This document shows positions 31,909 to 44,992 of a stretch of DNA of 64,000 nucleotides, in pieces (the first letter of the stretch is position 1; every line of letters begins with the position of its first letter). Source of the DNA: Steinernema hermaphroditum (Eukaryota > Nematoda > Chromadorea > Rhabditida > Steinernematidae); assembly GCA_030435675.1 (NCBI GenBank), contig CM059624.1, positions 8,332,769-8,396,768 on the forward strand, written 5' to 3'. Both the position numbers and the translations under genes were made by a program. The notes under the pieces are model-generated. The model searched no databases and was not told the DNA's origin. It saw only the letters and a program-made list of their open reading frames with translations.

Positions 31909-34799
31909 ATGACCACCCTCCCCGGAGAGACCTTCAGAATGGACCTGAAGGATTCGGTGGTCAGCTTGGAACGTCCTAAGAGCGAGCACCACCGCCTGAA
32001 ACTGATCCTTCTGGGGACTGTCGCCTTCCTTCTCCTCCTTGTAGCCATCGCACTCGTGGTTCTCATCTTTGTCCTCATCACGAGAAGTCCTGAAGGTGAA
32101 ACCACAGAGTTCTACAACTTGGACCGCGGCTGGCAGGCGAGCTGCCAAAGGAGATGCTCGAAAAAGTGAGCTTTCCTCTGCAAGACTGTGTCGATGGTCC
32201 TTTAGATTCTCGACGCCTCCGCTGCTCCTCATCAGCTTTGACGGCTTCCAGGCTGGCTACCTCTCGAGGAATCTGTCGCCCGCCATTAAGAGCATCTTCG
32301 ACTGCGGCTCCAAGGCGGACTACATATTCCCGAGTTACCCCTCGATCACCTTCCCCAACCATTACACGATTGTGGGTTTCCCATAGGTTCTGCCTCGACA
32401 GAGTTTTCTCCAGATTACGGGTCTCTATCCCGAATCTCATGGTATCGTCACGAATGCCTTCTTTGACGGCTCTGTGCGCGGCGAAGTCAGTCATCGCTTT
32501 CAGAATTCTTACTCTTGAAACTCTTCTAGAGCACCTTCACGAAAGGATCGAAGAACCCCGACTGGTACGGAGGAGAACCCGTAAGTTGGAGCATTTGCCC
32601 GCGTTACCCCAACTGGACTTTGTAGCTCTGGAATACGCTGCGCAAGCAGGGGAGAAATGCGTCGTCTTTTTTCTGGCCGGGCAGTGAAGTGCCTATACAG
32701 GGGATGCCTCCTCCGGCCTTCCTCCCCTACAACAGCACGGTACCCTTTTCCCAACGCGTCGACCAGGTCGTCAAGTGGCTGCTCGACCCCTCCGGGGAAA
32801 TGTCCTTTATCTCCATCTACTTCGACGAACCCGACTCATCGGGACACCAAGGGGGACCCATATCCGACAAGGTGGCATTGTTCCTTTTCCCCTCCGATCA
32901 TCCTTTTCAGGTAAACTCGGCAATCATCTACGTCGACGCCATGCTCAACTATCTGATGTCGGAGTTGGATCGAAACGGCCTCGTTGGATGTGTTAACGTG
33001 GTCATCGTCTCCGACCACGGTCAGGGGGCAGCACATAACGAGTCACCTACCACTTTTCAGGAATGCAGAGCGTTCGTGAGGACCAGAAGGTTTACTACGA
33101 CGACTTCTTGGACATCTCTGATCCAAACGTGAAGGTCTTCGACAGCTCCATCGGGAGGGTGCAACTCGTCGACGAAGGTAGGCAGGGCTGAGAGAGTGTC
33201 CTAAACTCTTGCGAATCACAGCGAAAACGAATCTGTCGGCCCTTCTGAGCAGCGAGTTTCTGAAGTGCCAGAAGGGAGACTTCTTCCGCGTCTACGATCG
33301 GCACTCCACTCCGATGTGCCTCCACTACACCGATAACAAAAGAATCGGGGCGATCCTCCTCGACCCTTCGGAGGGAACAGAGTTCTACATGTGAGCAGCT
33401 GCCCCTTGGACCTTCTTCAGCCTACTTTAGTGATCGGGGTCACCCCTGGAGCGGCAAGGGCGACCACGGCTACGATAACCGATTGAAGTCTATGCGCGCC
33501 ATCTTCGGCGCCTTCGGGCCGAGCATCCGGAGCGGAGTCACGGTCCCTCCCTTCCAGAACATTGAACTCTACAACTTCTTCGCCAGTAGGCTCCTACTCC
33601 GGAGAACGCCCCTACAGTACCCTTCAGATCTCCTAGAGCTCCCCATCTCCGCCCCCAATAACGGCACAAAAGGGACTCTCGACACCCTGCTCGTAAACCC
33701 TCCAAAGAGAGAAGAGACCAACATGACTACCGTACCCGACTGTGAAGAGCAGCCCAAGACGTTCAGCTGCGGCCATGTGTGCCCTACGGTCGAAGTAGGC
33801 CCTCTTAGATGCCCTCGTGAGCCTGCTTCTAGTTCGCGCGATCCGCTTCGGGGTCATGCCGAAGCGTACCGAAGCTCCGAGTGCCATCGGTGCTCTCGAA
33901 TGACGCCCTCTGTGCCATCGATCTCTGCAACGCCTCTCTCCTCTTCGACCGGAGGCTGAAGAGCTCCAAGATGGCGGTCAGCATCCTGGACACTCCTATC
34001 CGCAACGTCGACCACCGCTCCGACTGTCGCATTGCCGTCTCCGCGTTTTCCAACGAGGAGCACCTCAGGAACTGCTCCGAGATGAATCGGAAACCTTCTT
34101 TGATTCTATTCTCCGACGACGGTTCGTCCTGCACCTCGCTGAAGTCCTAAGATCCGGATTTAGACGACTACCGATTCGTTGTTGATGCACAGCTCCAGGC
34201 GGATCCAAAATTTGTAAAACCCAACGGTAGCGACGGCGAAGACTGCAGAACTAACCTTCTCTTCAGGGATCTGGGAGAAATTTCTCAAACTAATCAAAAA
34301 ATACCGTAAACACTACCGGCGGCTGATAATGTTCTCGGGTCCAATCTACAACTTCAACTCCGGCAGAAATGCCCCTTCCGAAGACGACGTTTCGAGAAGG
34401 TGAGGGTTGGAGTCCTGCAACTCCACAACCCTTTAGATCGAACGCTTCCTCTCCGACACACATCTTCGTGATTCTGTTCCGCTGCGCCGACGGCCTCTGG
34501 ACGTCATCGGGCGTCTCCTGCTCGAATCCTGGTAATTCTCGGGTTATTTCTTTTTTACTGCCGACTATTCCCGAAGACTACAACTGCCTGGTAGGCGTTC
34601 TTCAGAATGCGCCCTTCAGGTACCCATTTAGGACTCCGATGAGTATCTCTTCCACCACACAGCACGAGTACGCGACATCGAGTTGGCCACGGGACTCGAG
34701 TTTTTTGCCGACAGGGACCTCTTCGACGCGGCGATGGCGATTCGCCTCCGGACGGCGCTGCCCGAAGAGTTGTGGCAGCGCGAATTGAGCGAGCGGTGA
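31909..34799 (+). CDS. Ectonucleotide pyrophosphatase/phosphodiesterase (ENPP family), type II membrane protein
   Basis: ENPPs are zinc ecto-enzymes that cleave nucleotide or phospholipid phosphodiesters. The first exon (31909-32165) gives a short cytoplasmic tail and one membrane anchor (LILLGTVAFLLLLVAIALVV). Catalytic features follow: LLLISFDGF (metal Asp), YPSITFPNHYTI (Thr nucleophile), ITGLYPESHGI, YFDEPDSSGHQGG (metal Asp and His), VIVSDHGMQ formed across the 33019/33061 junction, and GKGDHGYDN (metal His). A nuclease-like domain follows, recognisable by PTHIFVIL, FSGPIYNFNSGR and ARVRDIELATGLEF, and ends at TGA 34797-34799. There are at least 14 exons; borders after about 33780 are unsure. 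No somatomedin-B repeats with the usual cysteine pattern are seen. The subtype and substrate cannot be told. Confidence 0.9.
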
Positions 34800-35450
34800 G
34801 AATTCTGCACAAATCCTTCGACGACGGGTTTGGAGAGGCGATCTAAGGAGCGTCTTCCGCGAGGTTTCCACAGGAATAAAACAGTCCCTACTAGCAGTTC
34901 ATGTTCTAAAGCGATTCCTTCGAACGCTTCACGAAGATGGCTCCTAATCCCAACAGACCTTCGGAGTCCAGCGCTTCTAGATGGATTCCGCCCCTAGCAG
35001 GTTCACCCCTTTCGCCCCGGTTCCAAGAGGAAGCGGTGCCTCTAGCCCACAGAGATTCCCTGCAGCGGAAGGCGCTGTTGAGGAGCCTTCGCTTCTTTCT
35101 CTCGCTTCGAGGATCCCACCCACAGAGGAACAGATTTATGCCGACGCACGGTGGATCACCGACCACTGGCGTCTGGAAATATGAGATTACGGTAGTGGAC
35201 ACACGGAGATGACAAATAAGCATATGGGAGATGGAAAATCAGAACTCGATTTCGCGCCTAACAACGAGTGTTCCGGAATTCTCCGTCGGTGGTGGAGCCC
35301 GAGTGATTTCGAAACACGACATCGGCCTCGCCGAAGTGCATCGAGTTCTGAAAAGGACAGTTGTACTACTACGGTAGCGCGCATCCCTAGCGCACCCTCG
35401 GTCCGTACTGCGAGGAAGGACGTCGGGGGGTGGCGTCATAGTCGTTATCT
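34800..35450. other. Convergent intergenic region
   Basis: It lies between the 3' ends of the ENPP-like gene (+) and the single-pass membrane protein gene (-). It probably holds both 3' UTRs. No gene is seen. Confidence 0.45.
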
Positions 35451-36433
35451 TCAGAGGTCTAAAGTGCGTAAAGGGTTGAGGGCGGAGGGCAGAGGCACCT
35501 TGGGCTGCGCGACGTGGCTGGAGTAGTTGAGGAACGCGCGGCGATTCTGCTCGGCGAAGAGGTCGGGCGGTGCGTAGATCGACGCCATCGTCGGCTGCAT
35601 GACGCCGAGGGGGTAGGTCTCTTCTGGAGGACCGCCGGCGATACGGTAAGTCTTGCCGTAGCTCGGAGGAACGTAGGGTGAGAAGGAGGAGAAGCGCTGG
35701 CCGTTGGTGGTGCCGTTCTGAAATCGGAAAAGTTGGGGGGAACGCGTGGGAACGTACCGTAGTCCCAAGGCTGCGGTGCGGCACCTCGGAAGCGTAGATC
35801 TCCTCGTTGGGAGGACCATAGGCAGAGATGCGCCGCGCGACGCGGGGGATGTGGAGTTCCTGGATGGTGGCGCGCGGAGGAACGACTCCGGGAGGCGAGA
35901 GCTTCTTCGGAAGGGCCAGATCAAGCATCGAGTCCGATCGCACCGTCCTAAATCGATTATGCAAATGAAGCGCCGGTGCAACTCACAGATTCCTGCGCAT
36001 CTTGCGCTTTCGCCGAAGGCGACAGAGGAGAAAGCAGCAGAGAAGGACGAAGGCGACAATGAGAAGGACGCATGTTGCGATTACGGTACCCATAAATAGA
36101 CCGAGCACAAAGCGACACTCCATGGCGCCGAGGAGCTGCTGGAAGTCTTTGTGTGCGAAGCAGCCGGCGACGTCCTCTCCGATGGTCTGAAAGTTCGCAC
36201 TGGGGACAGACAGGGTACGGGCCTAAAATACCGGCATCACGGTGGACGATGGGAAAGTTTCCGAAAGGAGAGGCACCGTGTTCACAGGATCGGAAAGGAC
36301 GGTCGACGCCGAACGCATATCACTGAAAGGAACGGAGGATCGGACGGAGGGAGGGGACCTACTTGATGAGTGTATCGGTGTCGTCGCTGGTGACGTTCCA
36401 CGAAGGGAAGGGAGTGGAGGTGGCGTTGGCCAT
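35451..36433 (-). CDS. Single-pass membrane protein with a long tyrosine/proline-rich tail, unknown
   Basis: Four exons (36363-36433, 35987-36199, 35758-35947, 35451-35717) join to exactly 246 residues. A short N-terminal part with two N-glycosylation sequons (MANATS, WNVTS) comes first, then one hydrophobic span (FMGTVIATCVLLIVAFVLLC) and a basic stop-transfer (RLRRKRKMRR). The tail is rich in P, S and Y (PPNEEIYASEVP, PYVPPSYGKTY, IYAPPD). PPSYG contains a PPxY core that could bind WW domains, and the YAS/YAPP tyrosines could be phosphorylated; both are guesses. No family is recognised. Confidence 0.65.
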
Positions 36434-37443
36434 CTGAAGATGGAGAGCGATAGAGGGAGGCGACAGTCTCCGAAGCCGTCGGAGAGGGAAAGGAGCGCGA
36501 TCCCCAAGCGGGCTGAGGAGAGCCGAAGGGGAGGAGAGACGCGCAAGATGGCGGCCCGAGGGCGTCTTCCTTTATCTCTCGTGATCAGCGTCGCGAATCA
36601 AAGCGTCGTCGTGAGTCAGCCGCAGATCGTCTTTGCGCAGATCACCTCTCCCTCCGAACAAGGGCCGAGAGAGCGTCAGCGCCGCTCGGACACGGAAAGA
36701 CGCCGCCGAGGGGCCGAAGGGTGGAAGTGACGCGACAGTGCCACTCCGATCAGAGAGATCCAAAGAAGAATGTTTTGCTTTCGGCGATGGTAAAAGCGCG
36801 CAAACAGCGTGCTGACCGCTCGCAGCCCCTTTTTACGTCTTCCCCGAAGAACACGACGAAGTGAAAGAGGCACGGAAGCCGCGCCTCTGCAGGTGCTCCT
36901 CCCGCCGGTGAAGAAGAGGCCCGGGGGAGTTTACAAAACACAATGTCCTTTGGGGAGAAGTTGTACCAGTTGCGCCTGTTGTTGGCGGGAGAGGATCAAT
37001 CGACGCATTCTACTTTACAGTGACTCACAGAAACGGTGCTCATACTAGTCATTTGGTATACTGTAGATCATCGAAAAGTAGTCATTGCAGAATGATCCGC
37101 GGGTGCATCACGATTCGGACGGAATCCATTTGATCAGTCACGTTTACAATCACCATCGATCACTGCGGAGAAGTCCCAAGGAGAGGCACAGATTCGATTT
37201 AAGCGGACCTCTTGATGAATACGGTAATTCAGTCCCACATCCTATACGAGCCATCCGACGTCGCGTTTCCTGAGAGCGCGTCGCGGGTATACTGTGGATT
37301 TGTTAGCGGCGGATTGACTGCGTGTCAGCAACCTCTCCGAAGCGGTGCAAGGTTCCCGAATGTGTGTGAATGTGAATCTTCTCGTTTCAGGCCGTCTGTG
37401 AGTCTCTGTCTCATAGACAATTTCCGACTGACAAACGCAGAAG
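36434..37443. other. Divergent intergenic region upstream of YIPF5
   Basis: 1 kb between divergent genes, so both promoters lie here. Open frames on both strands are short and unconvincing. TACTGTA and TACGGTA palindromes occur near 37059 and 37218. Confidence 0.4.
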
Positions 37444-38339
37444 ATGTACGGTGGCGGCTACGACCAGAATCAGTCGAACGCCTGGTTCGACCCTTCGGCC
37501 TCCTCCCAGGGATGGGGACAGTTCGATTACTCGCAGACACCTTCCCAGCAGTCGCAGGCACCCAGTACGGCAAACAACTACTATGTGAACGCCCAAGCCC
37601 AGATGAATCAGGACAGTATCTACGGCGGAGGAGGCCAGATGTTTATGCCCTCACAACCTTCACAAAGTAAGTTTTCATGTTGCGTGAGTTTTTCAACGCC
37701 TTCATTTCCTTAGAAACGGTCGAGGAGGACTTCGAGAATGAGCCACCGCTTCTGGAAGAGCTGGGCATCAATTTCGATCACATTCAGCAAAAGACTCTCG
37801 CAGTGCTGAATCCTCTAGGAGCCGCGTCCGCAGAAGTTATTGCAGATCAAGATTTGGCCGGGCCACTCGTCTTCTGCCTTCTTTTTGGCGCTTCGCTGCT
37901 CCTCCACGGAAAGGTGTGTGGAACTTTTTCAGGCATTTTCATGGAAGCTGATTCAGGTGCACTTCGGATATATCTACGGAATCGGCGGTCTTGGCTGTGT
38001 CGGAATGTACGCACTGCTCAACCTCATGGCTGCTGAAAAGTCGATCTCATTTACGTGTACAGCGAGCGTTCTTGGTTACTGCCTGCTCCCGATGGCTCTC
38101 TTGTCCATGATTGCTGCAGTCTTGTCTTTCCAGGTATATAACCGATCTTTATGTTTAGAAACGTTCGACTATTGCAGGGGATCGTAGGATACGTGATTGC
38201 TGGAGCGGCGGTTCTGTGGTGCAGTTCGTCATCGTCGAAGCTTTTCACCATTACGCTGGCCATGGAAGGGCAAAGGATACTTGTTGCCTACCCTTGTACA
38301 CTTCTGTATTGTGTGTTCGCACTGCTTGCGATCTTTTGA
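37444..38339 (+). CDS. YIPF5: YIPF5/Yip1-type ER-Golgi membrane protein
   Basis: Yip1 family proteins bind Rab GTPases and act in COPII vesicle traffic between ER and Golgi. Four exons (37444-37666, 37714-37913, 37957-38133, 38178-38339) give 253 residues, close to human YIPF5 (257). The N-terminal third is a Q/S/Y-rich cytosolic region (MYGGGYDQNQSNAWF). Then comes the conserved EEPPLLEELGINFDHI-type block (here ENEPPLLEELGINFDHI) and five hydrophobic spans with DLAGPLVFCLLFG, FGYIYGIGGLG, LGYCLLPM and a final LVAYPCTLLYCVFALL. The start ATG precedes a typical family N-terminus. PIH1D1 follows 245 bp downstream on the same strand. Confidence 0.95.
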
Positions 38340-38583
38340 TTTTTTATTTGTTTCACTGGGATATCTGAGTGCCTTGTGCGTGGTAGTTATTCTTCGTAGC
38401 TTGCTCGCAGAGATTAATTTATTAAGCTTCTAATATAATTCATAATTCTGTGCGGTGTTGGGAGTGATCCTCGAATAAAGTATTCAGTCGAGCTTATGGT
38501 GCGAACTAGCCGTCCGGTCAGCTCCATTCTTATGTACAAGAGATGTTTGCGCTGGTAATGTGTGTATAACCAACTTGTTGCAG

Positions 38584-39581
38584 ATGGTGTGCATCGTGGA
38601 AACAGGAAGTAAAGGCGAAGAAACATGGGTTGTGAGGCCGACCGCCGGTTATGTTTTGAAGTTCAAAGATGTAATTCTCACTGCTTGATGTATGCGACTG
38701 TTAGTTTCTTGTTTAGGTGAAGCAAAGAGTTGGGATGATTCGCGAAAGTTGCCCTGATGCGCTACAGAAAGTTTTCGTTAATGTTTGTCATTGCAACGAA
38801 CTGCCGGATGTGATGAACGATCTGGATGAAGAAGAATGCGCGAAAGCCCTTTCGGAAAATCCGGGATTCTACAAGATTCCAATCAGTGTTGGCGAGGTGG
38901 AAACAACAACAGACAACCACGGGGAGAGCAGTCAGAAGATCGACCTCATTGTCAACTCGACTTTCTTCCACAAAAGATTGGATGTAAAGTCGGAGTTCTT
39001 TCGCCAGGTTCTGCTGATGATCAGTGTGGAAGCGATTGAAGCAAAGCACGGCATTCAGCTGGACTTCACAAAAGCGATTCGTTTGCGTAATCGGAAAGTG
39101 ATGGGCGAGTTGTCGACACAGAACATTCGGAAGCGGCCAGCCGGGTCCCACGTCGTAGATATTCAGCCTGAGAGTTCCCATTCGGAGAATGAGGTAAGTT
39201 GAATCTCTTTTGCGGTCTGTATAAATTGGATTTAGAACAAAACAGAGGACGAAACGGATATTAGCAGCCCTAACAGGCCGCGCAACTACGCAATCAACGT
39301 TGTTGACGAAACGTTGATGGAGATAAAGATCCGTGTTCCCGATGTAAACCCTCCGATTGCCGACAAGTCCAGGTCGATAGGAACTTTCATGTGTTGCTTA
39401 ACTAATTGAAGGTTTCAGATTAGCGCTGAAAATGAACAAGGACCGTTTATTGGTCCTGTTCGACAAGCGATCGACGGTTGCCGATCTTCACCTTCCCATT
39501 CAAGTGGAATTTGCGAAAGCGAGGAGCGAATTTAAACCTTTGACGCGGACATTGGTCGTTGAGGTGCCCCTCGCCGACTAG
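38584..39581 (+). CDS. PIH1D1: PIH1 domain-containing protein (PIH1D1-like)
   Basis: PIH1D1 is the adaptor of the R2TP co-chaperone, which helps assemble snoRNPs, RNA polymerase II and PIKK kinases with HSP90. Four exons (38584-38670, 38717-39193, 39236-39372, 39419-39581) give 287 residues; human PIH1D1 has 290. The PIH1-N part has GYVLKFKDV, KVFVNVCHCNELP, YKIPISVGE and VNSTFFHK. The PIH1-C/CS-like part has NYAINVVDETLMEIKIRVP and LVVEVPLAD at the end. The ATG follows an acceptor-like TTGTTGCAG directly, which would fit spliced-leader addition or a 5' UTR intron. The 245-bp spacing after YIPF5 would be long for a C. elegans-type operon. Confidence 0.9.
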
Positions 39582-39752
39582 GCTGTTTTCTCCTTGACCA
39601 CTTTGCTGCTGAATTTGTTTGAGTTTTATGAAAAGCCCTGGTTGCTTGGATGCTTGGCGATTTTTGTGTCGGCGTTGACAGCGACAAACGCATTGGGGAT
39701 GGGAGATGAAAAGAAGGAGTTTTATTGTTCAACCCGGACATGTACCACGAGA

Positions 39753-42007
39753 TCAATAGATCATTCCCGTCTCCATTTGCATCAAACCGATCCGTCGTTG
39801 CGGACTTGAGTCCGGCACCAAAAGCACGTGCTCCCTCTTTTTGAAGAGCTTCCTTAGACGGTCCACCGCACCGGGTTCCTTAAGAGGAGTGGGCGGAGGC
39901 GACTCCGCAACGCTCGCGGTGTTCCTTCGATTAAGCCGAGAGGCGAAGTTAAAGGAAATTCGGCGTTTCTCCGCACCACTCTCCATTTGGGGTACGGCAG
40001 AAGGCGCCGGCACAACGAGCATCGGGGGCGCCTCTTCGGAGATCTTCCGTTCGACGCTCGGGAGCTTCCGGACAGGGGAGCCAACGGTGAGAAGGTTGCC
40101 TCCATACATCCTCTGGTAGCAGAGGTCGTCGCGCGAAGTGGTCAGGATCGCAGAGGTGGCGCTGGGACGGTGCGTCGAAGAGGCCAGCGCCAGCTGCTCG
40201 GTACGTGTGAGATCAGTGATGCGTGAGGGCTTGTGCTGTGAGATGTCCTGATAGTCAAAGCCTGGCGTCATCTCGTGGAACTCTCTGAAAGGACTGGAGT
40301 GAGCGAAGGGCGAAAGTAATTCGATCCGAAAGTGTAACTGATTGCCTGGAACTCTTTGCTGACACTTTGACGTCCTGAGATGACGTTGCCGAAACCGCCG
40401 GAGGCTGCACTTATTAGCCTTGAAGGCCTCGTGGAGCATCGAACGGTCGCCGAAGACGTCATTCCAGAGGCGGTGTCGGGGAAAACTGACCTGAGAAAGC
40501 GGGAAGGCAGCCACGAGAAGAAGAGCTGCAGGAAGACGCTGCGGAACTTGCGGCTCATCGCACAGTAGATGATGAAGTTCACGGCGCTGTTGAGGAGCGA
40601 TAGAAGGTCCATGAAGTCGCCCAGAGGAACGTAGATCTGAAGACGCCGTTCGGGGCGGTGGAGGCGAGGCTCACCTTCTTCTGGAAGGTGTCGCTGGAGT
40701 AGACGGCGGTGAGGACGAGCATGATGCCCTGGGGCATCTCGGCGACGAGGAAGATGGAGAGGACGGCGACGAGCATCGGCGTCGTGTGGTCCTTGGGCAT
40801 CTTCTTCTTCTTCATCACCTGGGCGAGCGACTTGCGGCGGTGGGAGACGTCGGCGATGAGTTTGAGCAGCGCGACGATCGAGATGGTCAGCAGGAAGCAG
40901 GGCACTACCTTGAAGAGCATCCCGTTCGACCAGAAGGCCATCTGAATCAGAGCGTGTTCGCTTCGGGCAGAGACCACCTGCCTTCAGCTTGATGCAGTCC
41001 TCGTCCATCGACTGCACCATGTAGACGAGGCGTTCGGTGACGTTGGGAGAGAATGCCGAAGGGTCCGCATAGTCGGCGTCTGCCGGCAGAAGACAAGACA
41101 GAAGCATCGCCGATGGCAGCTCCACCACCTACAGTACCCGAGTTACCGGTGCATATGGCAGAGGAATTACTCGGAAGGTGAGAAAGTTGGGGGTATTGAC
41201 AAGAGCCATGACGACGCAGGTGGCGACCCCAAGGAGGGCTGTGAACTTCGAGGTGATGGCAACCGAGGGTCCACTGGTGGCGCGGCTGATGGTAAGGACC
41301 CGAATCTGTGCCAGTGAGACCTAAAAGGACACATGGAGAGTCCCCAGAGTGCGGAGTTTTGTGTCCCCGAAGTGACAAATGCGCCGGCGACGGGCCCAAA
41401 TTGGCGCCGATTGTTTCGAACGCCGAGATTCGACCCTCTTCGTGCAATCAAGAGACGCCGTCAGCGGAGACAATTGATTGCGAGCGAGGAGAGGCCGATT
41501 AGGCGCCCTCCAAGCTGCTCGAACCTACCGTCAGCCAGATGCTCGCCGCATGGAAGATCACGGAGACGTGAGCGTGGATCATCGTGAATATAGCCCAGGC
41601 GAAGCTGTAGTCCGAGGGTTCGCACCGATTGGCGGCGGCGATGAGGAAGTGGAGCACAAAGACCAAGTAGGAGACCTGAAAGAGAGTCACCGGAGTCAGA
41701 GCCGAGACCGCAGGGGTACCATGACGAAGATGTCGCAGAGGGCGACGGCGCAGAGAAGGACGTTCACCGGGGAGACCATCGAGGGCCTTGTGAGCACGAT
41801 CACGGTGACCGTGTTCATGAGGGTTCCCACGACGCACAGCACCAGAGCGATGTAGGGGTGCACGGAGCCATAGCTTCCGTGGAAGTCGGCGATCACCGAG
41901 ATGAGCCTGGGGGAAGGGGTCAGTGGGAGCATGCGTAGAGGGACTCACCAGGTAGCGTTCGGCAGGGGAATCGAGCCGAATTCGCACTCGCCGGTGTTCA
42001 TTCTCAT
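39753..42007 (-). CDS. Rhodopsin-like GPCR, myosuppressin/FLP receptor (DMSR) type
   Basis: Receptors of this family answer RFamide-type peptides through G proteins. The start ATG (42005-42007) gives MRMNTGECEFGSIPLPNATW with a glycosylation site. TM1 begins near HPYIALVLCVVGTLMN. The TM2-TM3 region has WAIFTMIHAHVSVIFHAASIW. TM6 has LLAVLSIFLVAEMPQGIML. TM7 has LGDFMDLLSLLNSAVNFIIYCAMSRKFRS. The AEMPQG and LNSAVNFxxYCxMS patterns are characteristic of dromyosuppressin-type receptors. The cytoplasmic tail is unusually long (about 200 residues, S/T/P-rich) and ends METGMIY at 39753. There are about eight exons, with tail borders uncertain. An upstream hydrophobic segment at 42065-42140 could be an alternative signal exon. 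Confidence 0.88.
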
Positions 42008-44992
42008 TACCTGGCCATAGGACTACGGTAGCGGGCACCTTCGATGGGAATAAATCTGAAACACGGTGTTCACTCGTCGGACCGCTCGCGGCCATCGAGA
42101 AGACAAATGTCGCGAGAGAAGCGATCGCGGCGACCGCCCTAAGAAAACAACGGACACATGTTAACCCGGCCGAGCTATTCTGGGCGCTGATCCCCCAGAA
42201 AACAATTAAAGTTTCCTCGTAAAATTATGTGCGTAGACAGTGATTTGTTTGGATTATTCATAGCGGAGTCGGGACGGAAAGGGGACGCGAGGCAAATAGG
42301 CGCCTTCTGGTTGGGAACATTGCAGGCGGCGCCCCTAAATGGAAACGATGGCCCTCGGGGGAGCCGAAGTGCGTTCCAAAAAGAGTCCGAAACGGCCACC
42401 GCTCCAAATGGAGCACCTGCGCCGTCCGAGACGACGATCCGCCTCTAATTAGTCCTTGTGAACACCGAAGATCGTTTTCCGAACACTCTCGGGAACGCGA
42501 AGCGCTCTTCTTTCGCCCCTCATTAATTAGCCCATGGGGGCCGAAGTTGCCAAATCGAGTAGGACCGGCCCGGACCCTCGAGGCGCTGGGACACCGCGGC
42601 GCCAGAAGCGCCTGAGGGTCGTCAAATGTCGCGCGAACCAGAATTAATTCGATCCGAGTGGAGGAGGAGAAGGCGAAGAGAAATAATAAAATTGACACAT
42701 TGAGAGACGGCGTCCATCAAATGTAAAACAAATAAGGGAAGCGGAATACAAAAACAGGGCGCGCGAGGGTCCCTGACGCCGATTATGGCGACTAGGAGAA
42801 GACGTGAGCTTGTTTTTCCGTCAGAAGTGTCAACTTCGGTAATCAGGGCCTTCTGTGACGAGGGGAAGCCACGGTCCGCGGAGGGGTGGGAATCCCCGAA
42901 ATAGCTTGCCTGGGAGAGAGCCTTCTGCAGCGCCGGAGCTCCCAGCTGTCGAGGACTGAAAAAGGACTTTCTGGGAAAGGTTCATTGGCTCTAAGACGAC
43001 GGAACACATGTCTTTCAAACGACGGAATTATTCAGACATTAGGCATTTGCCATGAATTCCAAATTGTTTATTACTGCTAGTCGGAGGCGTTTTTCGCCAC
43101 TTTCGAAGTAGCAGGAAGTGGTACACTGAGGAGCTTTCGCAAAAAGTGACTAGATGCGGAAATGCAACGCGATGTCTTTATGAGACACTTTGAGGGCGAT
43201 ATTGTGGGAGAGGGAACCCTTCATCAGGCGGCACGGGACACAAATCGAATACGTTCTCTCCAGATGCACAGCGAAGAAGGCGTGTCCGTCGGGTTCTGGT
43301 ATTCCTTAAAGAGTCGATGAAAGGAAAAAACCGAAACTGGAAACTGCGAACATAGAAAGTACATCAAGCAAACTAACCCACTTCTATCGTGGTCAACCAA
43401 AACATGATCGTCGAGAAAGAGGACTTCTAGAGGGGTGCTAGACATGGGCCGCACACACTGAAGCAGAGAGAATCAGCTGAGGGAGCGCCCCACGGAACTC
43501 CCGGATCCAGTAGCGAGGCGAACTCATCTATTTAAAGCACGGAGTGCAATAATAAGTGATGATGCCGTCCTAGGGTACTACTACCGTACCCCGGAGGCGT
43601 CTGTTTGCCGAGAGGTTCGTGCGGAATAACATGTTTTGCGCAGAAGCAGTTGGAGCGCCTCAAGGCGTTTGCGATCGCCGATTGGCCTCGGCGACTCGAG
43701 GCGAACCCGAATCAGCGAGAAATCGCATTAATCCCCTCTCCTCCGATTACTTCCTGATCTCGAGCGGAGCCACTCGAGCGCGTCTTCGCGGCCAAGACGT
43801 TTAGTTTGGGCTCGGCCGGGCCAGAAGAAGGCCAAACCCGATAACCCATCGCTGAGGAAATAAATTAAATTTTTTATTATCGAATCGAACTTGCGGGTGG
43901 AAGACGGCTGACAACACAGCGGAAGACTTAATCGATGTGCCCATCTTCTGAGGTTTCGACGCCCTCCGCCGGAGGACACCGGAAAACTGTCGACCAGAAG
44001 CCGCCTGTGGCCACAGACCGTGGAAGCTAATCAAGGAGCGCGGGAAAGGCGGAGGATGACCTTTCAGGAGGGTGGAAGACGCGACTTTTGATGAGTACTT
44101 AAGAGGAGAGTGATCCGCGCAAGCCTGGGGACCCGAGACGGTTTGGGTGTGTCGGGAGGCGACTTCGAGTTGTTTTGTCGCCACTGTTTTCGCCTACGGT
44201 AACCCATAATCGCATTTAATGACTCAGAAGGCATGACGTCGGGCGGGGAAAACACGGCGGCGGCCAAGTGGCACCTTGGCCGAGGAGCACGGAGGAGACC
44301 TTCAGGCGATTCGCGGGGAATCAGAGGACCGAGGCGATTCGACACCGCGACGGCGTTCAGCGAAGCCAATTAGGCGCTCCGCAAAACGATCCTTCGGGGA
44401 GCCGAAATCGGCCCCTCGAGATGCGTCGCCTGACGAATCCAACTCTCCAAATTGGATTTGATTTATTTCCTTCGGTCGGTCATCCGTTGATGTCATCACG
44501 CAGCCAACTAACACCTCTGCGGAAATGAGATTCGCCCGAGGCGCCAGGGCCAAGACAGCGTTTTTGGCGACTCCGCAGTTCCCAGAAGAGCGAAGGTCGG
44601 ATCAAGTGGCGCCTTATTTAACCTCATGTGTACCGCGCTGAGCCACAAAAAAAAACGAATTTAGCTAATGCCCACATTCACACGCACCGCGAGAACGTCT
44701 TTGTCCACCGCAGATCCGCGTGAATTATGGATCGGATTGCAGCTTCGAAGGGTGCCGCGTGCACTCCTAACGGAGATCAAACGACAGCGCTCCCCTCATC
44801 ACTAATTAATCGAATTCCTCTCCATCATATTCGCATACACTTTCCCGATTAATTGACTCCGTGACGGAGCGGCGAAAGAACAAATTTTATGCCTTGTTGA
44901 CAGCCTGAGATAGACGAGGGAGCGGATTACTGTACTTGGGAGACCTTCTTGTGATATTCGGACGGGACTGAGGATTCGATCGATTCCTAGAT
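42008..44992. other. Intergenic, no gene recognised
   Basis: 3 kb upstream of the DMSR-type gene. Open frames of 60-150 codons occur on both strands without family features. TACGGTA occurs at 42024-42030 and 44195-44201. Promoter elements of the receptor should lie near 42008-42200. Confidence 0.4.
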
